A stretch of DNA of 64,000 bases, taken from the NCBI GenBank assembly GCA_047495785.1, contig JBLDXI010000029.1, forward strand, positions 558,001-622,000, read 5' to 3'. Below are positions 21,001 through 31,018 of this stretch, in pieces (positions within the stretch are counted from its first letter, which is position 1; each line of letters begins with the position of its first letter). The notes beneath the pieces were generated by a model. That model had not been told where the DNA came from. It saw only the letters and a list, made by a program, of their open reading frames with translations, and did not search any database. This DNA is from Lepidodermella squamata (Eukaryota > Gastrotricha). Made by a program: the position numbers and the translations under genes.

Positions 21001-24000
21001 CGCTTCAACAGCGACCCTCTCGAGCAGCTTTTCAGCTAAGTTTGATGTGGCTTAGGCGGAGCTCGTCGCCCTACTATGGCTCGCCTTCTTCAACGGATTG
21101 TTGTCTGCGCTACGTTGGATCAAATTTCGGCATTTCGAAAGGCGCGAATGTGCAACGACACAAAATCAAGAGCCTCAAAATCCATCTCTATTACTCCAAG
21201 GGAAAAAGTGAAAGAGGCGAGAGCAAAGTGAAAAATAAAACTGATGTCTGATATGGATTAATTACACTTGATAATTTAAATTTCGATTTCCCATTCCAAC
21301 TTCCCACAGAAAGAGGGTTCACAGTCCTAAAACTTCCCACTTTTACAGTCTGTATTACTGTTCACAGCCTGGTGGCACAGTCTTTGTCTGACACAGAAGA
21401 CACAGAATTTAAGCCGCTTCGCAAGTCTGAATCGAAGTGGATTTACACCGATCGGAGTCTATTTCGGAGGTTTACAGTACTGTACTGGTAAATTTTTTCT
21501 TTTACACATCTTAGCTTTCTTCAACTATAAATGTAATTCCACGAATCGATCCAAAGGTGGAAAACCTTTAGAGACTCTACGAGTCACATAAAAAACGTAA
21601 CTAAAATTGAAAAGTGGACTCACAAGCTTGACGATTTGATTGCAGCAATCTGACATTCGCGTGTGGATATGCGCCAGCTTTTTGTAGTCCCGATAATGCT
21701 CGTAGACGCGGCTCAAAATCGCGTACAACTCGTAGGCAATCTCAAAATTGCTACCCATAATCAACGTATTGACAGCGTGCTCCATCAACCCGCATAAGCC
21801 GGACTCGGAGAAATACTTCGCCGTACAAACACCGTCCTCTTGCGGCGAGACCAAATCGTCAGAAATCGCCGACTCATCCTCGACCACATTTTGCGCGATT
21901 TTTTCGAAAGCAGCCGCCCCGCGTGGCAGATGAAGCCGGTCTTCGATGAGGTTGAGATACTCTGAAACTAAAGCAGCCGCATGGATTAGACACTGAGCGG
22001 CCTCGGATTGATTGCCGAGACTGCTGTGCTTCGCCGCCATATTTTGCAGCCAAATCAGCCGTAAATCCGGCGAGTTTCGATAGCCCTTCGCTATTCGATA
22101 CATTAAATCGAGAACTGTCTCAAAATCATCCCCAGCCGCTGTCAATTTCAGGGTGTCGCATAACACCGAGTGTAAATTAACCACCAAATTGTGAACCTGC
22201 TCCGGAAACGAAACACCCGCCATTTCTTCGTCAGAATCTGCATAGGCCAGCAGGGTTCGAAGTGACACGCTCAAATGATCGAGATTCGCCGCGGCCGATG
22301 ACACCTGGCCAGCCAAGGCACTCAACCCGGTTGTTAGCTGCATTTTCACCCTGGGCAACCCGCAATTCCTTAAAAACGCGACTCGCATCAACTGGTAGAC
22401 AGTCGCAGTCGCGTGAAGTCGGACTGATTTCATCTGCGAGCCGCATAGCCGTAAAATCCGCAGACACATATCACCCGTTTGTTCGGTTTCTTGCTCGAAA
22501 AACAGTTCCGGAAATTTGACGACCAGCGACCGAATTATGCATAGCAACCGGCACGTAGCCGGGGTTGATTGGTTTAGACTTATCGCATGGCTGGCTACGT
22601 GGAGAATCGACGGCAGAACGCCGCGTAGAATCGCGTTTGAATCAACGACTTGAATAATGATTTCCAACGTGTCGCAGGCAACCATCGCGACTTCAGTCGA
22701 CAAATGCGTGTCGATCGTGTAGGAATTGACGGATCTCAACGAGGGCGATAACACATTTGCTTTGCCGCCGGTGCTTTTTCGCTTGCTGTCTAGTGGTAGG
22801 GTTGAGGCGTCGAATGACATGGTCTTCCTGCGTAATGGCGACCAGTGTTTGACCAAGGAGCCGAGGGAAGACTGTGTCATGGCAGTGGGCACGCTCAGCC
22901 AACTTGTTTCGTCGCTCGGATTGCCTTGGTGGGTCAGCGAAACGTCCTGTTCGCCGACATCGTCGCTGAATAGCTTGTGTTCGAAGGTGTTTAGACACAG
23001 CTTGAGCAAGGCCAGTATGTGGTTGATGCGGACTGGGCCCTGTTCGCCGAAATATTTAGCGAGATCAATTTCAAAGCTGTTGCGTAGTAGCCAAATTGTT
23101 GAAAACAGCAGTTGCCGTGTTGCTTCAGGCGAGAACTTCATTTCCTAAAATAAAACAAAGCATTATAATGATCGTAATTCATTGTTAGAAACTTTCAAAT
23201 AGTTCTAAAAAATTCGAGACCTCTATTATTATAGATTGCAGAATAGACAATTCCCAACGTTTTCTCAAGGCGCTGTTCATGCCCTCTCGACTATTTCTTT
23301 CAAAAATGTATCGTTTCTATTCGGATTCGACGGCGTTCAAATTTACAATTATACCAGTAGCAGATTCTGGGTTGTAGTCCTTGCTGTTACGGTTACGTTT
23401 ACCATCTGTATCTGGTGTCACCGCACTGATCACAAATCCGTCGCCTGCCGTCACGCAAAAGCTTGCGATTACTGTGGTCGCCTGAATCACTTGCTGCCGG
23501 CCTGCATAGACCTGCGCCGAGACATCGAGCGGACATTACCGTTCGTGATGGATTCGACACCTCCTTTTTAAACTAAAAAGTCCGACGCGCCGACCGCCGC
23601 CGAGGGCTAGGAAGAGCAAGCCGAAGAATCGAAACAAGGTCAAAACGACCCAATCGATACCTCAAACAAATTTAAAGCTTTGAACTCGCACGGTGATGAC
23701 AAAGAGCCGAAAATCGCTAACCAGCCTAAGCAGCGGCGAGTTCGGAAACCTAAAGAGCGCAAGAACTCGGACTCGTATTCAGAAGACGAAGACCGGGACG
23801 AGTCAACTTTGAGTGCTTACCACAATTGCTCAATTCACAAATTTTTCAACCCAAAAATAACAAATTGAAAAAAAAAGAATTTATTTCGCAATCTAAACGA
23901 TCTTGATTATTAAGATCGAACTGCCGAGTTTATGTATAGGACAATATGTGAAACCAAAGAAAATTAGAAGAGTTGAGGAGCGCCATAGCGCAGGCCCCGC

Positions 24001-27000
24001 GGACGCCCTCTCCATACGGCTGGGAGCCAAATCGTCTCGCCAAATGGCGCCTGAAGAGTTTCAAGCTCAGCTGCAAGCAAGCCTCGAAAATTTTCTAATT
24101 GCAAAACCGGCTTGGCTGAATGGACCAATTTCAGGCCTCATTGAGCTACTCCTACAAGCTACAGGCTGCCCTATCAGTAATCTCAAGCGATGTCAGCAAT
24201 ACTTAAAAGGTTCGAATCCAGGGCTTATATTTCAAAATCAGTCATACTCCCAAAGCTACTATCGATTTTCAAAATACCGATCAAGATTTACGATAAAAAA
24301 GCACATCTGAGTGAATGAATCAATCTGGCTCAAAATTCAATGACTGATTTTTTTCACGGCGCGTCACCCAAGCAGCAGCTCGAGCAACGCTCAAGACCAT
24401 CGTTGCGAAAAAATCATTCAAATGCACGGCCAGTCGATTTCTTGTTTGCATGCGCCGTCGCTACATATTACACTACCTAGATATTTAAACACCGTTACTG
24501 TTTCTTATTGTTCACCATTCTCGTCATTTTAAATTATAAATTACAGCATTTTTGGAAAGATCATCTTCATCATTCGTATGGCGCTGATTGGATGAAGGAG
24601 CTTAAAATATCTCAGGCTAACCGATAAGATCAAATTAAGAATATAGCTTTCAGACCAGTAAATCTTTCAGCGCAAATAAAAGTTTATTTAATTTGAAAAG
24701 CTGCGCTATTTCTTCAACTTGTGGTCACTACTAGTATTTAAAAATTTAAATTTTTGTTTACAAACCTTCAATTTAGCATCGACTTCTTCCGACATGCCAG
24801 CGCGGCCGTCGTTCTCCTGCGGAAATTTCACCGCCGAGTTCTGCGTCCTGGCCAAAAACAGCGCCGGCCCCATCGCATCGGCGATAACCGACACCAGCGG
24901 GAAGTACAAATTCGCAATCCGCGCGCGGCACTCGCGATCCATCGAATACCGCCCGTCGCCATCGTGCGAGCTGAACAGCGTCCTTAGCAACATCGCCGCC
25001 TTCATCTGCAACCGCCCATCGCCGACATCAAGCGTGAGAGCCAAATCGCTATAGATCAGCCCAATCAAAAAGTGATACCGGCGATAGTCGTAGCTAAGCG
25101 CAGGCGGGCCACTCATCGTCAAATTGCCTAAATTAGCCGAGCAAAGCGACGAATCAGTCGAAGGCGATGGACTCGGGGCAGTAACTACGACGGCATTAGT
25201 CGGCAAATTCAACTGAATGAAGTGCTCGTGACTCGCCCAAATTCGGAAAGCGTCCATCCGCAGGCCCATCAACGTCGCGCCGTCCTGATTCGACAGCTCA
25301 GCCGATTGAAGTCGGGTCGTCAGAGTTTGGACATAGGCTCGAATCAACTGAAAAACGAAGCCGCGGTCTAAAATCGAGAAGAGGTCTTGCAGGAAGAACG
25401 CGAGATAGACATTGAGCCGTCGAATGATTTCCGCCTCTTGACCGACCTGGTGGATAATGTCCTGAATCAGGCCATTCACCAGAGTCGTCAAATCCTCGAG
25501 AAAATCGGGTGAACATCTCATTTTTCTCGGTAAATCAAGCCGCTGTTCCGAGGCTAGACATTCAACTAGGTCTTTTAGGATGATTTCGAATAGCAACCAT
25601 GCGCCCTGTAGGGTGTAAGGCCGGGTCGTTTTGTCGCAAACCATCCATAAATACACCAGTTCTTGATGTACATTTCGCCGGTTATTCGACCCCGAAGCTT
25701 GGAACTGGTTTCTCGAGGAAATTGACGAAACTTCACGGTCGGCTAGGTCACTTTCAGAGCTCGGGTTCGACGAGTTCAAATACGACTGGCGGCGCATTGT
25801 CGGTTGGGTCGCCGGGCCTTTCGAGCCGCTGCCGTAGCTCGAAATCGGGAAGTAATGAACCAGTTGCAAAATCGTTTTATTCCGATCTAAATTGTCGTTC
25901 AGATTCGGAAGTGAGTTCGAGAGATTCGCAGCTAGTTCGCAGAGTGTCCTCAGACATGTCGGGCCTATATTGAGAATCTGGCCGCGATGTAGCGGTGGAT
26001 TGGTGATGAGTTTCAACAGTCGAGTGAATACGACTGGCATGAACTGAACAAGGCGGAGAGGGTCGGCTTTTGCGAGATTCAGCACGCATTGAACGAGCTG
26101 GTTGTCGGTAACGGCCGGTTGAGATGACCCGGTCGTGACCAGGAACGACAAAATCGCATCGTCCTGAAAAGCAAAAAGAAACGTTAAAATATGTTACACG
26201 GCCTCGGAATTGCGTGGACACTTGGAAAGTCGACGAAATACTTTCCCGTGGTTGGAATTTGAAATGATGTTGCACTTGTTCTTTTCCAACTGAGCTTAGC
26301 GAAAATCGCAGTCAGATTAGATCGCGTGCTTGACCGAGAATTACGGTAATTTCCAAGAGCAGTTCAACAGATTAATCAATTTTCGACTCAGTTGGATTCA
26401 AAAATTTCGAAAATTCATTCTTGAGAACATTAATTAAAAACCGATTTCCAAAACCTAAAACTTATTGAAAACATAAAAATTTCTTTTATTTTATTTTCAC
26501 CTTCCCATATTTGGTTTAGGATTCAATTTTTCAATCCTTCAAGGATAATAGCAAAGAGGGAATATTACTTCAATTTTTCCAATTTAATAAAATATTTCCC
26601 AAGAATCCATTGAGAAAAATGATCAACCAGTGAGAACTAAACCGAAGGAACTTTTATGGATTTCATTTTTTTCGTTATTTTTGGATCAGTTTCCGATTTT
26701 TCACATCAAATTTGCTAATTTGACGGATTTTTCAAAGACGGAAATTACCGTAAACTTTGCTCACTCAGTTCTAAAGCGAGTTTTTGAAACTAACCTGAGG
26801 ATAGATAGTCGAGACCGGTTTCAGCGAAATCGAAAACAGCGGCTTTTTGTTATCGACCCATCGCATTTGATGCAACAACGGCGCCGTATTTGCCCCGCCA
26901 CCCGTTACCGACCCAGGCAACGTACCCGACTGGCCGAATTGCGGCGAAACCAGAGACGACAGAGGTACCAGGCTGTAGCCAGCCGGCGGGTGGTCGATAC

Positions 27001-29579
27001 ATATTGGCAAATGGAAGTCGCCATCCGTCAACCGCCCGTCGTGGTACAACGGCAGCCAGGCGTAACCAATCGGCGTTTCAAGCGATTGCGACGAAGCATT
27101 CGCAACTGAATTCGACCCTAATGACGTGATTGATTTCTTGTTCTGCTTACAACTGACATGCGAAAACGTGAATAGCAAATGGTGTTGCTCAGTCAACGGG
27201 GCTGGTAGCGCCATTTTAATTTCATCGTAGAAGGACGGTGTTTTCGAGTGGTACGAGACTGAACATAACGCCTCGGCGACCAATTCTGAACTCGACGATT
27301 TGCCGAAAATTAGTGGCAGACTGCAAGATACGTCCGTTCCTGTGCTTTCATTAGCTAACAACTCCACCTTAACCGAAATATTTCGACCATTTCGACTGCT
27401 CAAATTGAGCAGACGAGGGTAGACATACAACAGATTTCGGTATAAAGAATGAGGATGGTAGACGGGTTTCGGCGAAAATTCGAGTAGCTCCTTGATTGGA
27501 ACAGCGTAATCGTCTGAAAACGGGTGCAGTCGATATAGCTCGGGTGTAACGCAGTTCGGAACCTCCGGCGGGCAGGAGCTCAGTTCGAGGTGGAAATTGC
27601 ATGGGAAGGTCTTCAACTTTAACTTGCCCCCGCCCATCGAACCCCGCTGACGCTGCTCGTTGATAGCCCGGTACATATCTTCGTCACTGAGTCGTTCTTC
27701 CTCCTGCCGGTAGAAACTATTAAGGCGGATTGAGACTGTTTCAAAAACAGCCAAATCGATAGATTGGTCTTCCGTGTTTGAATTCGAGGTGTTTATTGAG
27801 CTCATAGATCGGTGGTCGGATGGCAGGCCTTGCATGGGCAGGGCGACGGGCTCTGAGCCGCTGCGGTTGTGGATGGCCCGCATCAGGTTGATCGCCGCCC
27901 AGCCGAGTGGCATGCGGTAGCGGCCGAGGCGTTCGCAGTTCACGTTCACGCCGGGTCGGATGCGTTCGCGAGTTTTGTCGACGTCTTCTCGCGAGTAGAT
28001 ATCAGCGCAATCGGCTACACTCGAGGCTTGAAGCACTTTTTCGAGCTGAAAAAAGAAAGTAAGTTTACTCAAGTAAGCTGATGAAAATGAGCAGTTTAAA
28101 ACAGTTCAAGACATAAAGGTGACCGCGAGTATGCCAACTCAGGCTTTCTGTTTAATGTTGGAAAATACTCCGTGGATACAGAGATGGGGCTTTCTTCGTC
28201 TAGCAACTGTTACATCTAGGGAATTTATGGATCCGCGTGGTTATGGCAGAGCTATCTTCGTCTACGATTGAACAATTCATTCGCAGGGAATTGACCTTTA
28301 TTTACTACTGCAAGCAGAAAGTCATTTCAACGGTAAGAAAATCGGCAGCAGGTTTTACTCGTATTTTTTTTTAATAATAACTCAAAATACCATGACTAAA
28401 AATGAAATACTACAAACACTTACTCTTACGACGATATATAAATCCGCAGTTGGGTATGAGATGCCGAAAATGCAGGCCCTCGCCAGGCTCGACAGATCTT
28501 GCGTAGTCGACAAAAACCGCGACAACATCGACTTTTGTTCGGGCGTATTTAGGTCGAAATAGAAATTCTCGGAGACTTTCTTCCGCTCGCGAACATCATA
28601 CAGAGCTAGCGTTGCGAACAACGGTTCAACGTCCAAATCGCTTTTCAACGCGATACATCTCGCCAGAACTCGATGGCCCGTATATTCCATGGGCGGTTCG
28701 AAAAACGGTCTTCTCTCAAAAATATGACGCTGAAAAAAATATAAGGAAAAATTAGATTTCAAGAAAATTTTCAACTTCTTTCAATTTAGAATTTTTCAGT
28801 CAAATCAATCAATTTTTCCGATTTTGAAAAATAACAAAGTTTGTACCGATGCAGGGTCGGGATAGAGCGAGAAAATACTGTTTTGCCTTGCAAATAACAC
28901 ATTAGAAGCGGCTAAATCGTCTTTAAAATCCTCGGCATTGTGAAGATTAGTGCGGAATACAGACGGTAGAACGCTGTCAGGCTGGTGCGTATACAAATCG
29001 CGAATCGATGTCGGTTCGATATCACACGCTTTCGTCTCCGGCTTGTCGGCTTCAAATTCGACCGGACCGCCAACTTGCTCCGACGACGCATAGCCAGGAA
29101 ATTTGTAACCGTTGTCAATATAACTGAAATTAGAAGAATTTTTAAAGAATTCTTCCATTTTAACGAAATTAGAAAAGAAAATGATAAACAATAATTTTTT
29201 CCATCCCAGAAAAATCATTATTTGAGAGATTTGTTTCACAAAAATTCGCTACTCCATCATATTCCCAGAAAATTTGTAAATTTAAACCATAAAATTGCTC
29301 TTACTTTCGTTTGAAAATCACAAAATCTGATAGGTAGGTTTTGACGCAGTCGCGAATGTGAGAAACTTCCATGGCCAAGGCGTTCGGCATGACCGGTTGC
29401 AGTGTCCGGCATGGTCGGGCGATTTTCACGACGCTGACATCATCGGGTGGGAATTGCAGCAAGCGGCGCTGCGGGTCGGCCTGAAATTCGGGCGCGTGCT
29501 CGTACACGAAATCTTCGTAATCGACCGGATCGGCGACGTCGACGACTGACGGCTGAAACGGACTAGCACCATGGGACAT
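15038..29579 (-). CDS. DOCK7: DOCK6/7/8-class guanine nucleotide exchange factor (DOCK7-like)
   Basis: Atypical RhoGEF for Rac/Cdc42-type GTPases. Eleven exons join in phase: 29579-29305, 29123-28847, 28729-28424, 28045-26795, 26163-24766, 23144-21624, 19064-18930, 16534-16445, 16388-16298, 15841-15579, 15361-15038, giving about 1976 aa (human DOCK7 about 2140). N-terminal DUF3398-type region: VDPVDYEDF and [13 protein letters not shown]1/C2 region: [40 protein letters not shown] and [11 protein letters not shown]. Helical middle: [14 protein letters not shown] and [12 protein letters not shown]. Catalytic DHR2: [68 protein letters not shown] and [13 protein letters not shown]. The ATG at 29579 has an in-frame TAA upstream with no acceptor between, so the N-terminus is about 45-50 aa shorter than in vertebrates. 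DOCK6, 7 and 8 cannot be separated by eye. Confidence 0.92.
17154..18691 (+). CDS. secreted C-type lectin with N-terminal coiled coil, nested in the DOCK intron
   Basis: Lies antisense inside DOCK intron 18929-16535. Five exons join in phase: 17154-17530, 17713-17850, 17908-18110, 18168-18317, 18432-18691, giving 375 aa. A signal peptide ([20 protein letters not shown]) is followed by about 190 residues of charged, heptad-like helix ([19 protein letters not shown], then [18 protein letters not shown]), probably an oligomerisation stalk. The C-terminal domain, starting [11 protein letters not shown], has C-type lectin hallmarks: [41 protein letters not shown] and [14 protein letters not shown]. 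The Ca-site tripeptide is GQPN rather than EPN or QPD, and the usual WND is missing (NGWCNGNC), so sugar binding through Ca site 2 is doubtful. Overall layout recalls collectin-like or stalked lectins without the collagen part. Confidence 0.85.
19391..19503 (+). mobile_element. reverse-transcriptase fragment (non-LTR type)
   Basis: Translating from 19391 gives a short frame containing [18 protein letters not shown], which matches the conserved (L/D)FKKAFDSV.H..L block at the start of the palm of LINE-type reverse transcriptases. A stop follows at 19501. Only this block survives in the stretch; no YxDD box was found. It is a dead fragment. Confidence 0.7.
20714..20756 (-). other. tRNA-like promoter boxes (possible SINE or tRNA relic)
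   Basis: On the minus strand TGTTGGTAGAGCGGG resembles a pol III A box with D-loop, and GGTTCGAATTC matches a B box. The two are only about 15 bp apart; there is no anticodon arm and the T-stem does not pair, so this is not a functional tRNA. It could be a tail fragment of a tRNA-derived element. The call is tentative. Confidence 0.4.
23145..24765. other. DOCK intron with gag-like zinc-knuckle relic
   Basis: A 1.6 kb intron carrying plus-strand open stretches at 23236-23571, 23680-23868 and 23903-24310. The first encodes two CCHC zinc knuckles; the second encodes a Lys/Arg/Glu-rich tail ([20 protein letters not shown]). These suggest a degraded retroelement ORF1 or gag. Confidence 0.6.
23408..23505 (+). 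mobile_element. double CCHC zinc knuckle of a retroelement gag/ORF1
   Basis: The frame reads [14 protein letters not shown] and, a few residues on, [14 protein letters not shown]. Both fit C-x2-C-x4-H-x4-C exactly, the nucleic-acid-binding knuckle of retroelement gag or ORF1 proteins. A stop follows at about 23569. No polymerase domain is found alongside. Confidence 0.7.
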
Positions 29580-30193
29580 AAGGGAGATACGTTGAGCGAA
29601 TAATGGTATAAATTAACCAAAAAATGGGGTCTAAAATTTTGTAGAAAATGAAGTTTAAAAAGTCAACACAACTCGTTATCTCGCTCGAAAAATTACAGAA
29701 AAATCACAATTAGAAACGAGGCTGAATTCAATTTAATATAATTTATCTATTTTTCGTAAAGATTTAGCCTCGGATCAAACGATTTTTTCAAATTTTAACA
29801 GCGAGTTTTCGACATTTCCCTCGTTTTGATAGAACATCGTAATTTTATTTAATTTTTTTCCTCACGTATTGAGCCAGGGTAAAACAATAAGTCTGTCACA
29901 ACATACGCCTGTAATCGATAATAATAATAATAATAATACGTCTACTATTATTATTATAATTATCCATTAATTACATAATAATATTTTATCTGTTAAGCTT
30001 ACGACGTTTCAAGTTATCATATCATGAAGTATAAAGAAATGAAGTGTGAAACAACTTGAAGTAAATTTTTTTGAAGTAATAATAGCGGGATCAATCGAGT
30101 GTTAATCCATCCGTATAGTTGTTGTTTTTCATGAAGCTACAGACACAAGCAAGAGACATGGCCATCCAACACGCAAACATTTTACACATTTAA
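29580..30193. other. intergenic, DOCK 5' flank and OSER1-like 3' flank
   Basis: Contains a splice acceptor (aaaattttag on minus, near 29630) followed by an in-frame stop before the DOCK ATG, and an ATA/TAT microsatellite at about 29918-29960. No gene seen. Confidence 0.5.
29918..29960. repeat. ATA/TAT trinucleotide repeat pair
   Basis: About six ATA units are followed after cgtct by TATTATTATTAT, so the two runs are also complementary and could fold back. Confidence 0.8.
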
Positions 30194-30787
30194 TCAAGCG
30201 TACATAGTTATTTCCACGCTCGGCTTGATGTTTTTAGGGATAAATAACAAATCACGGAAATACGCGCCCAACTCGTCGATGTTCAAATCGTCGATTTCAG
30301 CGGCGGCGTTCGAAGCAACAGGTGGTTGTTGCGCATCGGCTTGGTTTGAAGAGGACGGGGAAGATGGAGATGAGGGAGATAACGAGGAGGAGGGTTCAGA
30401 TTTCGCCATTTTCAACGCCTGCAAAGCACAAGGCAGCATGCGATCGGCCGGATTTTGAACTGAACCGCAGGCTGAACTCGATTTTTCAGGCGGTAGGAGT
30501 AGCGAGGCTGTTTTCGGCGGGTCGGATAACCGCCCCACTGCCCGGATAGCACCCTGTTTTCGGCTCGAAGACTTCTTTAGACTGGTCGTCTGAAATGAGT
30601 ACGAATGGCGACGAGTTCGCGCCGAATGACAACTGTGAGGCTTTGAATTGACTTTGATTGCGCTCATTTTACTGCAAATCCCATCGAGGTCAACCGGCGT
30701 AACCGCGGGTTGACTGGTTTTTGTGACGGCTGCCACAACTTCGGTAGCATCTGGCACAGAGGAAGAACTTGCCGATGGAAGTTCCAT
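30194..30787 (-). CDS. small Ser-rich protein, possibly OSER1-like
   Basis: A 197-aa protein on one exon. The ATG at 30787 is preceded by an in-frame TAA and a splice acceptor (tgattattttag), so the start is well supported. The body is Ser/Pro/Ala-rich (for example SSSLSPSSPSSPSSSNQ) and likely disordered. The only conserved-looking part is the C-terminus: DDLNIDELGAYFRDLLFIPK followed by a short tail ending in EITMYA. That ending resembles the C-terminal box of oxidative-stress-responsive serine-rich protein 1 (an acidic helix, then IPK, then a tail ending in MYT). The resemblance is from memory and partial, so the gene may simply be an uncharacterised protein. Confidence 0.6.
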   Translation of the reverse strand: MELPSASSSSVPDATEVVAAVTKTSQPAVTPVDLDGICSKMSAIKVNSKPHSCHSARTRRHSYSFQTTSLKKSSSRKQGAIRAVGRLSDPPKTASLLLPPEKSSSACGSVQNPADRMLPCALQALKMAKSEPSSSLSPSSPSSPSSSNQADAQQPPVASNAAAEIDDLNIDELGAYFRDLLFIPKNIKPSVEITMYA

Positions 30788-31018
30788 CGCAGTTTAACGA
30801 GAAAAACCCAAACAAATAAATGCACACCTAAAATAATCAGATAAAATTCATTAAAATTTCATTGCAATTATAAGAAATCGTGATGAGCAAATAAAACCAC
30901 ACTGAGCAGGTTAATACGAGAAATTGCCCATGTCAAAGATTCCAGGCAAATTCCGAAGATGCAACGTAGAGATTAAACGCGGATAATCTGTTCATTATTC
31001 GACTATTTGTAGGTTTGA

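Larger units (their letters stand above)
19065..21623. other. large DOCK intron with retroelement debris
   Basis: A 2.6 kb intron between DOCK exons 19064-18930 and 23144-21624. It contains a plus-strand reverse-transcriptase-like fragment (19391-19503), further broken plus-strand frames (19796-20083, 19986-20285, 20288-20485, 20514-20714) without recognised domains, and a tRNA-like A-box/B-box string on minus near 20714-20756. It looks like a degraded non-LTR-type insertion. Confidence 0.6.

Noticed and set aside
24209-24219. Perfect B-box-like GGTTCGAATCC
   Set aside because: No A box upstream at tRNA spacing and the flanking T-stem does not pair, so it is probably chance.
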